Below, piece by piece: positions 24,922 to 27,533 of a stretch of DNA of 27,533 bases (position 1 is the first letter of the stretch; each line of letters begins with the position of its first letter). The notes beneath the pieces are model-generated. The model made no database searches and was not told the DNA's origin. It worked only from the letters and a program-made list of their open reading frames with translations. The translations under genes were made by a program, and so were the position numbers. The stretch spans positions 1-27,533 of the forward strand of contig CALGTU010000040.1 of NCBI GenBank assembly GCA_937901465.1, read 5' to 3'. The stretch comes from an uncultured Clostridia bacterium. Lineage in GTDB: Bacteria; Bacillota; Clostridia; Oscillospirales; Ruminococcaceae.

Positions 24922-25563
24922 TTTTATAGCCTGAACAACAGTTTTCATATCATCAGATTTAAAAAGATATGTTCCTGAAACAAGATCATCCGCTCCCGCT
25001 TCAATCGCAATTTTTGCAGTAACATCATTTATACCACCATCAACCTGAACAAGACAATTATAACTATTTTCGATTATAACCTTTTTTACTGCCGATACTT
25101 TTTCCATTGTTTCGTGTATAAACCCTTGACCACCAAAACCGGGTTCAACGCTCATAACAAGAACGTTTTCAATAAACGGAAGATATTCGTATACAACTTC
25201 TATAGGTGTATTCGGTCTTACTGTAAGTCCCGCTTTTATTCCTCTTGAATGTATTTTGTCGATAGTAGCTTTTATATCAACATCACTTTCGGTATGAAAA
25301 GTTATCATATCAGCACCGGCATCAACAAAAGCATCAACATATTTCATAGGATCAATAATCATAAAATGGACATCTATAAACATATCCGTTATATTCTTAA
25401 CTGATTTCAAAACGGGAATGCCAAAAGAAATATTATTTACAAACACCCCGTCCATTACATCAAAATGAATTCTGTCAGCACCTGATTCTTCAAGTCTTCG
25501 GATATCGGTTTTCAAATCCGCTAAATCAGCGCTCAAAATTGATGGAGAAACTATAATAGACAC
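24907..25563 (-). CDS. rpe: Ribulose-phosphate 3-epimerase
   Basis: A 218-residue TIM-barrel enzyme of the pentose phosphate pathway interconverting ribulose-5-phosphate and xylulose-5-phosphate. Motifs in order: SPSILSADLADL at the N-terminus, IHFDVMDGVFV near residue 33, DVHFMIxDP near 65, VMSVEPGFGGQGF near 137 and VDGGI near 173. The length is standard. The start is a GTG at 25563 behind AGGGGGAT. It has its own promoter at 25602-25630. The last 15 bases overlap the end of the convergent mecA-like gene. In many Firmicutes rpe sits beside rsgA and prpC; that context is absent here. Confidence 0.96.
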   Translation of the reverse strand: MSIIVSPSILSADLADLKTDIRRLEESGADRIHFDVMDGVFVNNISFGIPVLKSVKNITDMFIDVHFMIIDPMKYVDAFVDAGADMITFHTESDVDIKATIDKIHSRGIKAGLTVRPNTPIEVVYEYLPFIENVLVMSVEPGFGGQGFIHETMEKVSAVKKVIIENSYNCLVQVDGGINDVTAKIAIEAGADDLVSGTYLFKSDDMKTVVQAIKSIKN

Positions 25564-25601
25564 TTAAATCCCCCTAAAAATAGATATAAATATACAATGA
25601 T

Positions 25602-25630
25602 ATTATATATCACAATCCCTCTATCGTCAA
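25602..25630 (-). promoter_or_regulatory. Near-consensus sigma-A promoter for rpe
   Basis: On the minus strand TTGACG (25625-25630) and TATAAT (25602-25607) are separated by exactly 17 bases. The start point near 25595 gives rpe a leader of about 32 bases. The promoter lies downstream of the terminator at 25665-25706, so the structured element upstream of that terminator is not needed for rpe transcription. Confidence 0.8.
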
Positions 25631-25659
25631 CAAAAAAAACAAATATTTTACCTTTTTTA

Positions 25660-25800
25660 TAAAAAAGAGGTCAGATGCCTTAATGTTTTAAGACATTTGA
25701 CCTCTTAATATATCTCAAAGCGGAAAGGTACCTTTTATACGGAAGCTCCCCTATGGGCGCAAAATCGCCACTTCCGAAAGTAATCTGAAACCGCTTACAA
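25660..25800 (-). ncRNA. Candidate small structured RNA, no known family recognised
   Basis: On the minus strand this unit has a promoter candidate just before it and ends in a strong terminator. Its body shows nested complementary arms: AAGCGG/CCGCTT (25791-25796 with 25718-25723) enclose CGGAAG/CTTCCG (25771-25776 with 25740-25745), which enclose GGCG/CGCC (25766-25769 with 25756-25759). Between the two outer stems are unpaired strands of 14 and 16 bases; the 3' one contains the 12-base palindrome AAAGGTACCTTT. The apical part can alternatively pair CCC with GGG around ATA. It does not match the 4.5S SRP apical loop, tmRNA, RNase P or the common riboswitch consensus sequences that I can recall. 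No reading frame of note lies within it. Confidence 0.55.
25665..25706 (-). terminator. Terminator of the candidate small RNA
   Basis: Nineteen-base arms at 25665-25683 and 25688-25706 pair with only two G-U type differences around a 4-base loop. On the minus strand the stem is followed by TTTTTTAT; on the plus strand the tail is only TTAATATAT. It therefore works mainly on minus-strand transcripts, before the rpe promoter. Confidence 0.88.
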
Positions 25801-25806
25801 TAATAG

Positions 25807-25835
25807 TTTATGCAGAAAACAACAATACGTAACAA
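25807..25835 (-). promoter_or_regulatory. Promoter candidate for the small RNA
   Basis: On the minus strand TTGTTA (25830-25835) and CATAAA (25807-25812) are 17 bases apart, and the implied start near 25800 is just before the first stem. A second pairing, TTGTAA (25845-25850) and TATTGT (25822-25827), also has 17-base spacing. Both -10 elements are imperfect. The rest of the stretch from 25836 to 25926 is A/T-rich and shows no other feature; no clear terminator follows the AEC transporter gene. Confidence 0.35.
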
Positions 25836-25926
25836 TGATAAAATTTACAACAAATCAAAGAATCGTATAATGTTATCATATTCAATAAAAGTTAAAAAGA
25901 AAAATCTGAAATTTCACCGAAAAACG

Positions 25927-26886
25927 CTATGAAAAAAATATCAGAGGATGTATTCCTGATAACTTATCAAAAACCATCATAACAATAGGTATTGTAAGAA
26001 TTGATAAAAGCGTTGAGACGGTAATTATCATAGATGCATATTCAGCATTTCTTTCAAACATTCTTGACATCATAAGTGTAGATGAAGCTGTAGGACAAGC
26101 GGTTGCTATCATATTAGCAATAAGAAGCGAAATAAAAATCTCACTTTCAGCGCCTATAAACGCAAATACAATAAGCATAACAGCAGGAACTACTATAAGC
26201 CGCAAAGCAGAAACAGCAAAAATTCTTATATTTTTAAGAGCTTCTTTAATATTCGTTCTGGCAAGATATATTCCTGTAACAATCATCGCTAAAGGAGTGT
26301 TAAGAGCAGAAATAAACTCAATAGGCTTCGAAATTATTATAGGTAATTTAATTGAGAAAAGAAAAATAAGCACACCAACCACAATGCTTATTATAGGAGC
26401 TGATGTAAGAACCTTAATTATATCTTTTGCATTCATCTTCCCCTTCATTATCGAAACCCCATAGGTCCAAGTAAAAAAGTTGAAGACAGCAACATATGTG
26501 CTGGCATAAAAAACTCCTATATCTCCTACTACCGCTTGAATGAGAGGAATTCCCATAAATCCACAATTGCTGAAAACAATAGCAAATCTCTCTACGATGT
26601 ATTCTTTTCTTTCCGGATTTTTTCTTATGAATAAAGTAGCAATAACCACTCCAAGTGTATTGCTTATAACTGCAAGTAATGCTGAAATAATCAGTCCGCT
26701 TGCAAGTTCGGGCTTATATTCAATCTGAAAAGCATGAAGAATAACACAGGGGTTTACAATCATAAGAAGAAACTTTGAGAGTTCCGCTCCTGTATTTTCA
26801 GAAATCATTTTCTTTTTATAACATAATATCCCGATTGACATAATTATAAACATTACAGCAACCTGGATAAAAACATTAAATGCCAT
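25927..26886 (-). CDS. AEC family transporter (auxin efflux carrier-type permease)
   Basis: A 319-residue membrane protein with about ten hydrophobic helices in two halves. Family marks are the N-terminal GILCYKKKMISENTGAELSKFLL with the following VNPCVILHAFQ, the FSNCGFMGIPLIQAVVG block near residue 107, and the C-terminal MIATACPTASSTLMMSRMF. Bacterial AEC proteins export or import small organic acids or amino acids (malate, malonate and similar); the substrate cannot be inferred here. AGGAGA precedes the ATG by nine bases. It follows the DHHW gene by 14 bases, so the two are likely cotranscribed. Confidence 0.92.
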   Translation of the reverse strand: MAFNVFIQVAVMFIIMSIGILCYKKKMISENTGAELSKFLLMIVNPCVILHAFQIEYKPELASGLIISALLAVISNTLGVVIATLFIRKNPERKEYIVERFAIVFSNCGFMGIPLIQAVVGDIGVFYASTYVAVFNFFTWTYGVSIMKGKMNAKDIIKVLTSAPIISIVVGVLIFLFSIKLPIIISKPIEFISALNTPLAMIVTGIYLARTNIKEALKNIRIFAVSALRLIVVPAVMLIVFAFIGAESEIFISLLIANMIATACPTASSTLMMSRMFERNAEYASMIITVSTLLSILTIPIVMMVFDKLSGIHPLIFFS

Positions 26887-26900
26887 TTTTTATATTTCTC

Positions 26901-27533
26901 CTAAAAATCAAGTTTTCTTATATTTTTATCCTGAGCAAATGTCGAATAATTATACAAAAACAGTACCTGATCGTAATCATCTGTATTTATTATTTCATTA
27001 TAAGGAACATCTATATATCTCATATCCAGCATTGTTATTTCAGAATAATGCTGAGCAAGAAATGGAATATATGAATTAGCGTAAGAATCTTTAATAACAA
27101 GAAGTTTATTTTCATTAAGAGCATTAGTTTTTATATTCATAACCGGCTGATTCTGACCGCCGAAAACAGAATACTTATCTTTCATTTCAAGAAAATCCCT
27201 GAAATAATATGATTCATATGTTTCTGTTCCCTTTCCGGTATAAATTTCAACAGATATTATATCAACCCCTGATGTAGGATAATAAATATCAATCATATCA
27301 GATTTTACTCCATCATACAGAGTTTTAGAATATAATGTTCCTTTAAAATCAGAAGATGCATGTTCTATATTATAATTATCCCATGAAACAGGAGTAAATC
27401 CCATATCATACAATGTTGTTGAATATACATAATAAGCACCGAGAGTAGTCCAATGATGATCGGTACGATAATATATATAATCGTCTTTCTGTGAGTTGAG
27501 AGAAGTATAGGCATAAAGTGTTATAATATTTTC
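26901..27533 (-). CDS. DHHW family protein, 5' end outside the window
   Basis: The open frame runs through the right edge of the window without an upstream start, so the 210 visible codons are the C-terminal part of a longer protein. Close to the edge is YYRTDHHWTTLGAYYVY, the signature of the DHHW (AlgX/DltD-like) family, secreted or membrane-anchored SGNH-type proteins that often work with MBOAT O-acyltransferases in envelope polymer acylation. Farther on, VIKDSYANSYIPFLAQHYSEITMLD resembles the SxxN-type segment near the end of such proteins. The downstream neighbour is an AEC transporter. A TTG at 27411-27413 could be mistaken for the start, but the DHHW motif lies upstream of it. Confidence 0.85.
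   Translation of the reverse strand, partial: ENIITLYAYTSLNSQKDDYIYYRTDHHWTTLGAYYVYSTTLYDMGFTPVSWDNYNIEHASSDFKGTLYSKTLYDGVKSDMIDIYYPTSGVDIISVEIYTGKGTETYESYYFRDFLEMKDKYSVFGGQNQPVMNIKTNALNENKLLVIKDSYANSYIPFLAQHYSEITMLDMRYIDVPYNEIINTDDYDQVLFLYNYSTFAQDKNIRKLDF

Noticed and set aside
25660..25800. A riboswitch controlling rpe
   Set aside because: rpe has a near-consensus promoter downstream of the terminator, so the element is not required in its leader; only a weak 5-bp antiterminator pairing was found.
25660..25800. 4.5S SRP RNA or 6S RNA
   Set aside because: The conserved SRP apical sequence is absent on both strands and the unit is shorter than typical 6S RNA. A loose shape similarity alone is not enough.
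27411..27413. A TTG start making the DHHW gene complete in the window
   Set aside because: The frame stays open to the window edge and the DHHW motif itself lies upstream of this codon.
1..27533. CRISPR arrays, insertion sequences, prophage genes, tRNA or rRNA genes
   Set aside because: No regularly spaced repeats, transposase motifs, phage genes or cloverleaf-like sequences were seen on either strand.

Overview
The window is low-GC DNA with densely packed genes, short intergenic gaps and mostly GGAGG-type ribosome binding sites. It looks like a chromosomal core region of an anaerobic Clostridia member, plausibly Ruminococcaceae/Oscillospirales. The lineage is an inference from several features: an IspH protein fused to S1 repeats, indolepyruvate:ferredoxin oxidoreductase genes, the gene order flippase-mazG-hup-rqcP, and the absence of any phage, transposon or CRISPR signal.

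Layout from left to right. (1) 25-4579, minus: aminotransferase, trpS, iorA, iorB, an amino-acid keto-acid oxidation operon with a tryptophanyl-tRNA synthetase inside it. (2) 4687-7834, plus: MurJ/SpoVB-like flippase, MazG, HU and RqcP, with a hairpin terminator between hup and rqcP. (3) 7896-8483, minus: an unrecognised membrane-anchored protein with its own promoter. (4) 8622-18607, minus: a probable operon of nine genes, uppP, ftsK/spoIIIE, ComEC-like MBL hydrolase, DUF3006, RpiR regulator, BaiN-like flavoprotein, cmk, plsC, ispH-S1. It runs from a near-consensus sigma-A promoter (18668-18696) to a terminator (8579-8612). (5) 18767-24325, minus: a tightly packed row of eight genes that starts with three Rnf/Nqr-type membrane subunits (D, E, A) and continues with a cysteine hydrolase, two unknown membrane proteins, a CPBP protease and a glycosidase-like anchored protein. 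(6) 24361-25563: a MecA-like adaptor (plus) and ribulose-phosphate 3-epimerase (minus), which overlap tail to tail. (7) 25564-25926: the only gene-free stretch over 300 bases. It carries the rpe promoter and, upstream of that, a separate unit with promoter, nested stems and terminator that looks like a small RNA gene. (8) 25927-27533, minus: an AEC-family transporter and the 3' part of a DHHW protein gene that runs off the window.

The two most interesting items are the Rnf-like D/E/A set and the candidate small RNA. Three of the four intramembrane iron-sulfur cysteines expected in RnfA and RnfE are replaced, the covalent-FMN motif of RnfD is not apparent, and no RnfB, RnfC or RnfG gene is present here. 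The candidate RNA at about 25660-25800 matches no RNA family I recognise. The rest is coherent housekeeping: lipid carrier recycling, phospholipid and isoprenoid synthesis, chromosome translocation, nucleotide sanitation and ribosome rescue.
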